A stretch of 64,000 nt of DNA, taken from contig NZ_VJWE01000012.1 of the NCBI RefSeq assembly GCF_007993815.1, forward strand, positions 372,001 through 436,000, written 5' to 3'. The position numbers and the translations under genes are program-made. This stretch comes from Acidovorax delafieldii. GTDB lineage: Bacteria; Pseudomonadota; Gammaproteobacteria; Burkholderiales; Burkholderiaceae_C. The notes beneath the pieces are model-generated. The model was given only the letters and a program-made list of their open reading frames with translations, was not told where the DNA came from and did not search any database. This document shows positions 45,201 through 52,488 of this stretch, in pieces (position 1 is the first letter of the stretch; every line of letters begins with the position of its first letter).

Positions 45201-45837
45201 TGCAGGTGATGGCACCGTCGCTGTGCTTGCGCACCACGCACAACACGGCGTACTGCGCACCCACCAGCTCGCGCGCACCTCGGCACACATTGGCCAGCAG
45301 CACCTGCGGGTCGCGCTCGGAGGCCAGCTGCAGGTTCAGATCGGTCAACGCGGACAGGCGCCGGTTCATGGCCTCCAGCTCGGCCATGTTGCCGGTGAGC
45401 TTGTCGGTCATCAACTGCAGGTGGCGGGTCTGAAAACTGTGCTCCAGCGCCACCGATGGCTGGTGGCGGATCTGCGTGAGCGCCTGCTCGATGGCGGCCA
45501 GGATGTCCTGCGGCTCGCAAGGCTTGAACAGCACCTGGGTCACACCGCAGGCCTTGGCAAGGCGCAGGGCTTCTTCCTCGTGATAGTGGGCGCTGCAAAA
45601 GATCACCTGCGTGGCCGCCAGGCCATGTTCAGAGCGCAGTTGCCGCACAAACTCAAAGCCGTCCATGGTCGGCATCAGGATGTCGGAGATCACCAGGTCG
45701 GGGCGTTCGGCACGGACCACGGCCAACGCCTCGGCGCCATCAGCCGCCTCCAGCGCCTGGTGGCCGCTGTGCCCGATGAGGGTCACCACCAGGGCGCGGT
45801 TCGCGGGGAGGTCATCGACGACGAGGATCTTTGCCAT
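42205..45837 (-). CDS. REC-GAF-PAS-PAS-GAF-GGDEF(degenerate)-EAL c-di-GMP phosphodiesterase
   Basis: A 1210-residue cytoplasmic multidomain protein. Approximate order: receiver 1-125 (MAKILVVDDLPANR, LVISDILMPTMDG with the acceptor Asp), GAF 175-330, PAS 360-465, PAS 475-595 (SDRRFNDMLDKVEMISLMLD), GAF 610-770, GGDEF 785-935, EAL 945-1205. The GGDEF signature is replaced by GVNSF (ARIGVNSFGIAV), so cyclase activity is unlikely. EAL residues look intact: AEALIRWNDP, ELEITESMV, IDDFGTGFSSLSYL, LKIDRSF, EGVETEDQ. It should hydrolyse c-di-GMP when phosphorylated or ligand-bound. It is 18 bases after the single-domain receiver gene, in one operon with the PAS kinase. Confidence 0.93.
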   Translation of the reverse strand: MAKILVVDDLPANRALVVTLIGHSGHQALEAADGAEALAVVRAERPDLVISDILMPTMDGFEFVRQLRSEHGLAATQVIFCSAHYHEEEALRLAKACGVTQVLFKPCEPQDILAAIEQALTQIRHQPSVALEHSFQTRHLQLMTDKLTGNMAELEAMNRRLSALTDLNLQLASERDPQVLLANVCRGARELVGAQYAVLCVVRKHSDGAITCTSGMDPALQNGPLDLPVVSHGLLGQLRAERRPQRLVNAGGDPVALGLPAGYPPVHTAVIAPIVSLSFSYGWLCLANKLGADAFSADDEKVLAILGAQVGRIYENGSLYLEIQQHADQLQVQVQERQRAVDALRANKASLRRAQALAKISHVISGPDGAFESWLDTLPDMLGLDESAMPRSAREWLALVHPDDRDMFRRHALQAAHLGARMDFTYRVLRGDGQPLYLRQVMEPLEDEAGRGELGRWFNTIQDITKEKRAEEELHESDRRFNDMLDKVEMISLMLDCEGRITYCNDYLLRLTGWQRDEVFGRNWFDLFVPPEMGDVRSVFADVLADRPSAWHYDNEILTRSGGRRLVHWNNTVLRSVGGQVTGVAALGEDITARRDAERRIKRLNRVYAVLSGINTLIVRVRQRDELFREACRVAVEHGQFKIAWIGRVDHALQEVVPVALAGAGAEFLMHVRRRLWLSETPREGESLSASVVRTQQAAVCEDIQSDPRILVPQELAARGVASMAVLPLLVAHEVVGVIALFADEAGFFDDDEMHLLTELAGDIGFAMDHLDKEERLNYLAYYDDITGLPNRTLFLERSGQHLRPREGAKALLGMGLMDISRFRFVNDTLGRQEGDELLKQVAQRLQQAAGDAYDVARIGVNSFGIAVTDARDAGAVALALDGLMRACFGAPFVLGGTELRMAAKAGVALYPMDGADAETLLRNAEAALNKAKASADSLLFYTSEMNTRVAEALSLEGRLRDALEQGQFVLHYQPKQHLATGAIAGAEALIRWNDPRRGLVPPAQFIPILEETGLIYDVGRWALRQALADNLRWRQAGLAPLRVAVNVSFLQLRHRGFIAEVRDAVAHDAGAAAGLELEITESMVMDDVQHSTASLHALREMGITIAIDDFGTGFSSLSYLAKLPVDTLKIDRSFILNMASGPQGVALVSTIVNLGHSLGLKVVAEGVETEDQSRHLALLGCDEIQGYLLSKPVPAEVFEAQFLQTLMAK

Positions 45838-45855
45838 GCTGTACGTGCTGGATAT

Positions 45856-46266
45856 TCAACCTGATTGGGGCGGAACCGGGTGGGCACCAGCCAAAAACGC
45901 CTCGATCTGCTGCACAAAGGTCTCGGGCGTGATGGGCTTGGACAGGTGTTCATTAAAGCCGACTTCGAGGGCCTTCTCGCGGTCGCCCGGCATTGAGAAG
46001 GCTGTCACCGCCACCAGTGGCACCACCCGCCAGCGTGGGCTGGCGCGCAGGCCGCGAGCCACCTCGTAGCCGTTCATCACCGGCATCTGCAGGTCGCACA
46101 ACACAATGTCCGGACTCTCGGCCAGGGCCAGGTCCAGCCCCACGGCGCCGTTTTCGGCTGCCAGCACGCGGTGGCCAGCGGCTTCCAGCAGGTAGGTGAC
46201 CAGCAGGCGGCTTGCGTCATCGTCCTCGATGACCAGAATGGTGGCGGGATGGATGGTGGTTGTCAT
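45856..46266 (-). CDS. Single-domain response regulator (CheY-like)
   Basis: A 136-residue receiver: ATILVIEDDDASRLLVTYLL, phosphoacceptor Asp in SPDIVLCDLQMPVMNGYE, Thr/Ala switch VPLVAVTAFSMPGD, and Lys in EHLSKPITPETF. No output domain. Its ATG overlaps the stop of the PAS kinase gene (ATGA), so it probably takes phosphate from that kinase and either signals alone or relays onward to the GGDEF-EAL protein's receiver. Confidence 0.93.
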   Translation of the reverse strand: MTTTIHPATILVIEDDDASRLLVTYLLEAAGHRVLAAENGAVGLDLALAESPDIVLCDLQMPVMNGYEVARGLRASPRWRVVPLVAVTAFSMPGDREKALEVGFNEHLSKPITPETFVQQIEAFLAGAHPVPPQSG

Positions 46267-48113
46267 GCCTGGGGCTCCGGCAATTGCAGAGTGAAGGTGC
46301 TGCCCAGGCCTTCGGTGCTGTCAAAAACCAGGGTGCCTCCCAGTGCTTCGGCCAGCTTGCGGCTCAGGTGCAAGCCCAGGCCTGTGCCCTCATGGTGGCG
46401 GCGGTCCGCACTCTCGACCCGCGAAAACGCCTCGAACAGCCGGGGCTGCTCCTGCAGCGGTATGCCTGGCCCGGTGTCCTGCACCCGCAGCTGAACGGCG
46501 CGGCCGGTGGGCAGCAGCAACTCCTGCAGCACCACATCCACCCTCCCCTGTTGCGTGAATTTGATGGCGTTACCCACGAGGTTGATGAGAATCTGACTGA
46601 GCGCGCGCCGGTCGGTGAGCAACAAGACATCCACCGGCGGCGCATGCACGGCAAAGGCCAAGCCCTTGCGTCGCGCCTCCAGTTCCAGTGTCGCAGACAC
46701 TTCTTCGATCAGGGTCTTGCAGTCCACGGGCTCCAGGTTCAGCGTGACCTTGTTGGCGCTGAGCTTGGCCACATCTAGTAGGTCGTTGATGAGCGACAGC
46801 AGGTGCTTGGCGCCGGTCTGCACGATGCGCAACTGCTTGTCCTGTTCAGCATTGAGCGGGCCGGGCAGCTTCATGAGCAGCGTGCCGGTAAAGCCAATGA
46901 TGGCGTTGAGTGGGGTGCGCAGCTCGTGGGACATGCTGGCCAAAAAACGGTCTTTCACCAGCGCTGCGTTCTCCAGCTCCAGGTTCTTGTCGCGCAGCAC
47001 CTGCTCGATGCGCTTGCGCTCCGTTACATCGCGGATGGCACTGGAGACAAACAGGCCTTCCTCCGTCTCCAGCGGGCTCAGGCTGATCTCGACCGGAAAC
47101 TCGCTGCCGTCTTTGCGCAAACCGTGCAGCTCCAGCCCGGCGCCCATGGATCGGGTACGTGGTTCGGCAAAAAAGTTGCGCCGGTGGTCGGGGTGGCGGG
47201 CGCTGAAGCGCTGGGGCACCAGCAACTCAATGGGCTGGCCCAGCAGCTCATCGCGGCTCCAGCCAAACAGTTTGACCGCCTGGGAGTTGACCAGCACGAT
47301 GCGCCCTTCGCGGTTGACGATGACCATGGCGTCGGGTGCGGCCTCCAGCAGGTCCTTGAACTTCTGGTCTGCGCGCTTGCGGTCGGTGATGTCGCGGATG
47401 GCGCTCATCACCATGGTGCCCTCTTCGGTGTCGATGGGGCTCAGGCTGATCTCGACCGGGAACTCGCCACCGTCCTTGCGCAGGCCATGCAGCTCCAGCC
47501 CCGCGCCCATGGTGCGCGTGCGCGGCTGGCCAAAAAACCCACTGCGGTGGCCCAGGTGGGCACCCCGGTAGCGGTGGGGTAACAACACCTCGACCGCCTG
47601 GCCCAACAACTCGGAGCGGGGGTAGCCAAACACGCGCTCGGCCTGCGAGTTGACGAGCACGATGCGCCCGGTCACGTTGACCATCACGATTGCGTCGGGG
47701 GTGGATTCGAGCAGGTCGCGAAACCGCGCCTCCAGCAGCTTGGCATCGCGCTGCACCTTGAGCTGGGTGACATCCTTCTTGCTCGACAAGAAGTACAGCA
47801 CCTGCCCGGCCGCATCGCACACGGCCTTGGTCGATACATTGACATGCACCAGCGAGCCGTCCTTGCGACGGCGCACAGCCTCCTGCACCGAAGTGCCCAG
47901 TCGCAGGGCCTCGGCACGGAAAAGGTCCTCTTCGTGTGCGCGGCCCTGGGGCACGATCAGGTCGAGGATTGAGCGCCCCTGCACTTCGGCCTGCGAATAG
48001 CCAAAGATCAGCTCGGCCGCCGGGTTCCACTCCAGCACCACGCCCTGGGGTGATAGCACCAGCAATGCATCGGGGTTTTGCTCCCAGTACCCGGCAGAAA
48101 AGTCAGTCGCCAT
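46263..48113 (-). CDS. Soluble sensor histidine kinase with three PAS domains
   Basis: A 616-residue kinase without membrane helices. The start at 48113 follows GAGAGGGCC. Three PAS domains occupy about 8-120, 130-255 and 260-380; the second and third are near duplicates (GAGLELHLGRKDG-like stretches GAGLELHGLRKDGGEFPVEI and GAGLELHGLRKDGSEFPVEI), pointing to internal duplication. HisKA: FLASMSHELRTPLNAIIGFT. ATPase: LINLVGNAIKFTQQG, DTGPGIPLQEQP and GTGLGLHLSRKLAEALGG. It overlaps the receiver gene by 4 bases; the likely chain is kinase, receiver, c-di-GMP enzyme. Confidence 0.94.
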   Translation of the reverse strand: MATDFSAGYWEQNPDALLVLSPQGVVLEWNPAAELIFGYSQAEVQGRSILDLIVPQGRAHEEDLFRAEALRLGTSVQEAVRRRKDGSLVHVNVSTKAVCDAAGQVLYFLSSKKDVTQLKVQRDAKLLEARFRDLLESTPDAIVMVNVTGRIVLVNSQAERVFGYPRSELLGQAVEVLLPHRYRGAHLGHRSGFFGQPRTRTMGAGLELHGLRKDGGEFPVEISLSPIDTEEGTMVMSAIRDITDRKRADQKFKDLLEAAPDAMVIVNREGRIVLVNSQAVKLFGWSRDELLGQPIELLVPQRFSARHPDHRRNFFAEPRTRSMGAGLELHGLRKDGSEFPVEISLSPLETEEGLFVSSAIRDVTERKRIEQVLRDKNLELENAALVKDRFLASMSHELRTPLNAIIGFTGTLLMKLPGPLNAEQDKQLRIVQTGAKHLLSLINDLLDVAKLSANKVTLNLEPVDCKTLIEEVSATLELEARRKGLAFAVHAPPVDVLLLTDRRALSQILINLVGNAIKFTQQGRVDVVLQELLLPTGRAVQLRVQDTGPGIPLQEQPRLFEAFSRVESADRRHHEGTGLGLHLSRKLAEALGGTLVFDSTEGLGSTFTLQLPEPQA

Positions 48114-48386
48114 GCGGCCCTCTCGCTTTCTGCTTCCTGGAGAGTCAGCTGCTCCAGGGACCTTCAACGCTCGCCACATTCGGCAAAGCACACATCAGGC
48201 TTATGCCAACAATGCCGAAGCGTCAGGCCATCTTAGGAGGGAAAGATTCAAAAAGCCAACTCTGAATTGCCAGCGCGATCATGCAGGCTGTGGGAAGAAT
48301 CGGAAAGCATGCAACAGGGGCTGATCAATAGCGCTGCTGCACAAAGTGGGCATCACCATCTGTGGCGTTGCACATACTTTCCCCCG

Positions 48387-49067
48387 CTAGCCACGGGGTG
48401 TGACTGTCATCGATGTCTGATCCATCCAACGATCTATGGTCGCAAGCAACACGGGCGCTTTGGCAAAACCATCCACCAGGCGGACCAGGTGCTCGCCATG
48501 TTTGCCCAGAAGTGCGGGAAAGCTGGTGATGCCCCAGCGACGCGCTTGCGCAAAGTCCCTCTGAGTCACCTGGAGGGTTGCATCGGCCACGAAGCACTCC
48601 TGCAGCCCTTGGGCATCCAACGCCTGTACCGACAGAGCCTGAGTCACTACGGCGACCAGCACTTCTGGATCGGTCGTGTCCAAGCCGTCGGCATAAAAAG
48701 CCTTTTGCAGCGCCCGAAAAATGGCCAACAGGTTTGCACCCGGCTGACTGAGCCGAGCGGCAACCACCGCGCGACAGACAGGCTCTGTGTCGTATACAAA
48801 GCCTCGCCGAGCCAGGAGGGCCTCTCGGTCAAAGCTCAGGCCTGTCTGTGCTTCCACCTTCGCCCAGTGAAACAACCTCAAGCGCTTGCCGGCATCGTCC
48901 AATACCTCAGTAGCCCCTGCACGCAGACCACCAGTGACGATGTCGAGCCGCATTTCGGGCCGCTGGGCCAGTGCCTCGGACAGTTCTTGTCCGAAGCCGT
49001 AGCACCATGAACACATGGGGTCTCCCACAAACACCAAGCGGTGTCGCTCGCTGGCGGCGGCGTTCAT
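48387..49067 (-). CDS. DsbA-family thioredoxin-fold oxidoreductase
   Basis: A 226-residue protein with the redox motif DPMCSWCYGFGQELSEAL (Cys-Ser-Trp-Cys) near residue 20. The helical insert (FDREALLARRGFVYDTEPVC) and cis-Pro region GITSFPALL are those of DsbA/FrnE-like proteins. No signal peptide, so cytoplasmic. Its start overlaps the stop of the catalase-like gene (ATGA); it is the last gene of the redox operon. It probably acts as a thiol oxidoreductase or glutathione-linked isomerase. Confidence 0.88.
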   Translation of the reverse strand: MNAAASERHRLVFVGDPMCSWCYGFGQELSEALAQRPEMRLDIVTGGLRAGATEVLDDAGKRLRLFHWAKVEAQTGLSFDREALLARRGFVYDTEPVCRAVVAARLSQPGANLLAIFRALQKAFYADGLDTTDPEVLVAVVTQALSVQALDAQGLQECFVADATLQVTQRDFAQARRWGITSFPALLGKHGEHLVRLVDGFAKAPVLLATIDRWMDQTSMTVTPRG

Positions 49068-50050
49068 TGGCGCTCCGCCATTCGGCGCCCGAATGAAATC
49101 CCATATGCGGCTGGACGCGCCAGCAGCACCGGGTCGGCAGAAGGTTCGATGCCATCCGGCAGAGCCAGGGGATTGAAAAGGACGGGCTCGCAGGTCGAAG
49201 ACTCGGACAAGCTCTCAATCACCAGGCGCCCTGCAGTGACCTGCCGACGCTGTTCTGGCCACGCGACGGTCGGGTCGCTGGGATCGTCGGCGTCTTCAGC
49301 CAACTGCACCAAAAACCGGAAGGAAGCGGGTCCTCTGGCAAGTCGCTCCTTCAGCTCTGCCGCGAGAAAATCGTCGGGTAGCTGCATGCTCTGCTCCTCA
49401 CTCAATCGCTGCTCTCCCGCCTCCGGCTCAAAACGCCAACGCACAAAGCGGCGTTGGTCATCCGGAGCCCGGAAGATGAATGCGTTCACGCCCCAATAAG
49501 GAGTCGTGACATAGCTCGCAGGCGCAGAACGCTCGGCCAGATATTTCCCCTGGCGCAACGACTCGGGGTGAGCCAGGTTGAATGCTGCCAAGCGTTCCGG
49601 AGATGGTTTGCCGGTCACCGGGTCCGGGACGCGGGATCGGACAAACGGAGCGAAGTCCGCCGGGTCCTTCACAAAATATACCGGAGCAGACAGGTTGGCC
49701 TGCATCCAGACTGCCCCATCGGGAAGGTCCAGCTTGAGCGACAGACCACGTGTTGAGCGGCTTTTGTCCGACGCGCCGGGATTGCCCCCACCCACCGAAA
49801 ACCGAGCGAGGGCTGGCACTTGGGCTCCCGAAAAAGCAGTCGCTTTGCTCAGTGCTCGTGCCTCGGCAGTTCCGATGAAGAAGCCCTTCGCACACAGCCC
49901 CTTCGTCTGCGTACGACGCACGCCAGCGTGTTTGCCAAACAACGCCTCCAATGCGTCCACAGACTCTGTCAATGGTTGGGCTACTACCGCCATCGGCTGC
50001 CCAACGGCCAGCGCGAGCAACATGAGGTAGATGTAGTTTCTGAGTGCCAT
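49064..50050 (-). CDS. Catalase-family peroxidase-like protein, distal His replaced
   Basis: A 328-residue catalase-fold protein. Signal peptide about 1-26 (MALRNYIYLMLLALAVGQPM, cleaved near VVAQ); start 50050 preferred over 50089. Catalase-related peroxidase features: ALARFSVGGGNPGASDKS, TRGLSLKLDLPDGA, PVYFVKDPADFAPF, and the proximal-Tyr region RPAAYGISFGRR. Where the family has HAKG after the conserved GKHxGxR, this protein has RRTQTKG (plus-strand codons read back as CAG ACG AAG GGG), so the catalytic distal His seems to be Gln. It may have lost peroxide dismutation. It is 2 bases after the MBL gene. Confidence 0.85.
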   Translation of the reverse strand: MALRNYIYLMLLALAVGQPMAVVAQPLTESVDALEALFGKHAGVRRTQTKGLCAKGFFIGTAEARALSKATAFSGAQVPALARFSVGGGNPGASDKSRSTRGLSLKLDLPDGAVWMQANLSAPVYFVKDPADFAPFVRSRVPDPVTGKPSPERLAAFNLAHPESLRQGKYLAERSAPASYVTTPYWGVNAFIFRAPDDQRRFVRWRFEPEAGEQRLSEEQSMQLPDDFLAAELKERLARGPASFRFLVQLAEDADDPSDPTVAWPEQRRQVTAGRLVIESLSESSTCEPVLFNPLALPDGIEPSADPVLLARPAAYGISFGRRMAERQ

Positions 50051-50052
50051 GC

Positions 50053-51153
50053 TCAATCCAGCCGCAGGCTCTGCTCCATGGTGAAGCACTGGTCCCAGAT
50101 GTACACATCAAAAGCCGCCAGGCGAGAAGCCCACTTGGGTGTCAACGCGTTCACACATTGGGCCGCCACACGGTCTATGTAATTGTCAAAGACGGCCCAG
50201 GGGTTGGATTGGTCGCGGGCATCCATGCCCTCGCCCAAGGCCGTGTTCTGCAGTGCCTTGCCGGCAGCCTCTTTGAGATCTTGCAAAAACTCGTGTTGCA
50301 TGGCGACATCGGTCTTGGTACCGGCGCGTGCAACATGGCCAGAAACCAGCCAGTCGAAGTCCATCGACTTGATCTTCTCGACCTGCTTGAAGTAGCCCGG
50401 GATGTCCTGCGCCAGCGCAAGGCGTCTCCACGGCATCCATCCGGGAAAGATGACGTCCACCACCATCAACGTACGTTGCTCAGGTGCCAGGATGAAGATG
50501 TTCCCCGGCTCATGACCATTGCCGTGGTACGAGAGGTCCAGGCGCTGCCCGCCCACTTTGAGGGTGTACTTGTCGCGGAAGGTGACGCCGGGCAGCGGGC
50601 GTTTGGGATCACGTGCACGCGCCAGGATGGTTTGGGTTTCTTCGTGCGCAATGATCACAGGTCGGCGCGGCAGCGTGGCTAGCAACTGCCCTGCTGCACC
50701 GATGTGGTCAACATGGGCATGGCTGTAAATGATGTGTGTGATCGGCTTGCCCGTGACTTCACGGATGGCTTTCGCGATAAATCCGGCCAGCGGGGGCGGT
50801 GCGTCAGCCAGCACTACGCCTTTTTCGTGCACCACGAACATCGCCTGGTAGACGTTGTCGGTCACCATGTACAGGCCGCGCCCCAGTTCCTGGATTCGAT
50901 AACCCTTCGCGGGGTCAATGCTAGGTCCCTTGGCAGCTTCGGGGATTTCCATGTACTTGCCGGTGCGTGCACCAATGGCCGCAATCGCGGGCATTCCATG
51001 GTAAGGCTCCGAAGCAGCACACCCTGGGGCCGCGCACTCTTGGTGAGCCGATGCGCTGGCAGAAAAACCCAGCAGCAATGCAGTGACGCAATACAGCGCC
51101 AGCCCGCCCACTGAAGAGAGAAACGGCTTGGAGAAAGGTCGAAGAATATTCAT
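50053..51153 (-). CDS. Exported metallo-beta-lactamase-fold hydrolase
   Basis: A 366-residue protein. Signal peptide about 1-36 (ALYCVTALLLGFSASASAHQ). Zinc motif HxHxDH in IIYSHAHVDHIGAAG, further ligands in YHGNGHEPGNIF (His) and VVDVIFPGW (Asp), and LVSGHVARAG (His). The C-terminal helical part (FLQDLKEAAGKALQNTALGE) is not specific. Substrate unknown; glyoxalase-II-like, lactonase and sulfatase-like members all share this core. It lies in the operon between an NTF2-like and the catalase-like gene. Confidence 0.88.
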   Translation of the reverse strand: MNILRPFSKPFLSSVGGLALYCVTALLLGFSASASAHQECAAPGCAASEPYHGMPAIAAIGARTGKYMEIPEAAKGPSIDPAKGYRIQELGRGLYMVTDNVYQAMFVVHEKGVVLADAPPPLAGFIAKAIREVTGKPITHIIYSHAHVDHIGAAGQLLATLPRRPVIIAHEETQTILARARDPKRPLPGVTFRDKYTLKVGGQRLDLSYHGNGHEPGNIFILAPEQRTLMVVDVIFPGWMPWRRLALAQDIPGYFKQVEKIKSMDFDWLVSGHVARAGTKTDVAMQHEFLQDLKEAAGKALQNTALGEGMDARDQSNPWAVFDNYIDRVAAQCVNALTPKWASRLAAFDVYIWDQCFTMEQSLRLD

Positions 51154-51154
51154 G

Positions 51155-51535
51155 TCAATCTCTGATGTCGTAATGAAAGACCTTGGAGACGATCTGCCAG
51201 CGTCCGTCCAGCCAGAGCAGCGTCAGCAGGTCGATGAAATGTTTGGGCGCGATGGAGCACTGGAGTTTGGCCAGTGCCGTCACGGGGCCTACCAGGTCGA
51301 TGGAGAGCACGCGGTCGGTACGCGCTTGGCCGCTCGCCGCAGGGGCTGGGCGAGCATCCACCACCGGGAAGTACTCGTCCATGCGCCAGAAGATGGGTTG
51401 CTCTCCCACCGCCGTGGCGTACAGGGCCTGCGGATGAAACACCTTGGCCAGGCGCGTTGTGTCGCTGTGGTAAAGGCCGTCGAGGTACAGCTCCAGCACC
51501 GAATGGATGGCGGCAAAGTCAGCGGCACTACTCAT
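51155..51535 (-). CDS. NTF2-like (putative lumazine-binding type) protein
   Basis: A 126-residue protein: IHSVLELYLDGLYHSDTTRL, VFHPQALYATAVGEQPIFWR, LTLLWLDGRWQIVSKVFHYD. This is the NTF2/lumazine-binding-2 pattern with a hydrophobic pocket. Its ATG overlaps the stop of the tautomerase gene. No catalytic residues are assignable. Confidence 0.85.
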   Translation of the reverse strand: MSSAADFAAIHSVLELYLDGLYHSDTTRLAKVFHPQALYATAVGEQPIFWRMDEYFPVVDARPAPAASGQARTDRVLSIDLVGPVTALAKLQCSIAPKHFIDLLTLLWLDGRWQIVSKVFHYDIRD

Positions 51536-51750
51536 TGCGCACCGCCTTTCTTCGCCCGCTCACGCAGCACGGTCACGGTTTCGCCCGCGATGCCCCAGTG
51601 GTCGGTATCCACTTCTTCGATCACAACAAAAGTAGTGGCAGGGTTCTTGTCGAGCACCTGCACGACAAGGTCGGTAGCGCCCCGAATCAGCTGGGCCTTT
51701 TGCTCGCGCGATGCACCCTCGCGGGTGATCTGGATCTTGATGTAAGGCAT
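51532..51750 (-). CDS. 4-oxalocrotonate tautomerase family protein
   Basis: A 72-residue protein starting MPYIKIQITREGASREQKAQ. Pro at position 2 becomes the N-terminal catalytic base once Met is removed. The conserved VVIEEVDTDHWGIAG follows. Length matches the 4-OT small subunit, which acts as a hexamer. It is 11 bases after the GST gene. The reaction is probably keto-enol tautomerisation of an aromatic or dicarbonyl breakdown product. Confidence 0.93.
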   Translation of the reverse strand: MPYIKIQITREGASREQKAQLIRGATDLVVQVLDKNPATTFVVIEEVDTDHWGIAGETVTVLRERAKKGGAQ

Positions 51751-51761
51751 GGGAGTATTCC

Positions 51762-52382
51762 TCAGGCTACGAGGCCTTCGGTCTGCATCGCGGCACGGAC
51801 CTCGGGGCGGGCTGCCACACGCGCCATGAAGCTGCCGATGTGCTGCAGTTCCCCCAGGTCGATCTGCACAAACTTGGCCCAGCCGAGCACCACGAACAGA
51901 TAGGCATCAGCGGCAGTGAAATCGCTGCCTGTGAGGTAGCTCTTGCCAGCCAGTTGTCCGTCGAGCCAGACCAGCTTCTTGTAAAGCACAGCAGCCAGCG
52001 CCTTCTTGGCATTGGCATCCACATCGCTGTGGAACAGCGGGGTGAAAGACTTGTGCAGTTCCGCCGTCACGTAGTTCTGCCACTCCATGACCCGGTAGCG
52101 CTCCAGACTGCCTGCGGGGGGCATCAGGGTGCGTGCGTCCGCCCGGTCCGCCACATATTGAGCAACTATCGGCCCTTCGGTGATCCGCGTCCCATCAGCA
52201 AGTTCGATCACAGGCACCTGGCCTTTGGGGCTGATGGCATAGAAGTCGCCGCCAGTGCTGGTGGTGTGTTTGTGGGTATCCACCTTCTCCAGCGTGAATG
52301 GCGTGCCGGTTTCGCGCAGAAGAATGTGCGTCGCCAGCGAGCATGCGCCGGGAGAGTAGTAAAGCTTGATCGAGTTCTGCAT
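51762..52382 (-). CDS. Glutathione S-transferase, beta class
   Basis: A 206-residue GST. The N-terminal thioredoxin fold YYSPGACSLATHILLRETG includes the catalytic Cys of beta-class enzymes; ISPKGQVPVIEL holds the cis-Pro and ITEGPIVAQYVADR the Glu-Gly/Ser glutathione site. Helical C-domain: DFTAADAYLFVVLGWA. It is the first gene of the operon that runs to the DsbA-like gene and faces a LysR regulator across 106 bases. It conjugates electrophiles or reduces peroxides. Confidence 0.95.
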   Translation of the reverse strand: MQNSIKLYYSPGACSLATHILLRETGTPFTLEKVDTHKHTTSTGGDFYAISPKGQVPVIELADGTRITEGPIVAQYVADRADARTLMPPAGSLERYRVMEWQNYVTAELHKSFTPLFHSDVDANAKKALAAVLYKKLVWLDGQLAGKSYLTGSDFTAADAYLFVVLGWAKFVQIDLGELQHIGSFMARVAARPEVRAAMQTEGLVA

Positions 52383-52488
52383 CTGGGGACTCCTTACGTC
52401 CGTGGTTGGTGATGCAGCAACTGTATTTGCGATGAAATTGACAATAAACTAGATTCATTTCAAATCACTAATTACATAAGAATCAACA

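Noticed and set aside
42547-45864. Open frame of 1105 codons on the plus strand opposite the GGDEF-EAL gene
   Set aside because: The translation is compositionally biased (Gln/His/Val) and unrecognisable; the opposite strand encodes a clear multidomain protein.
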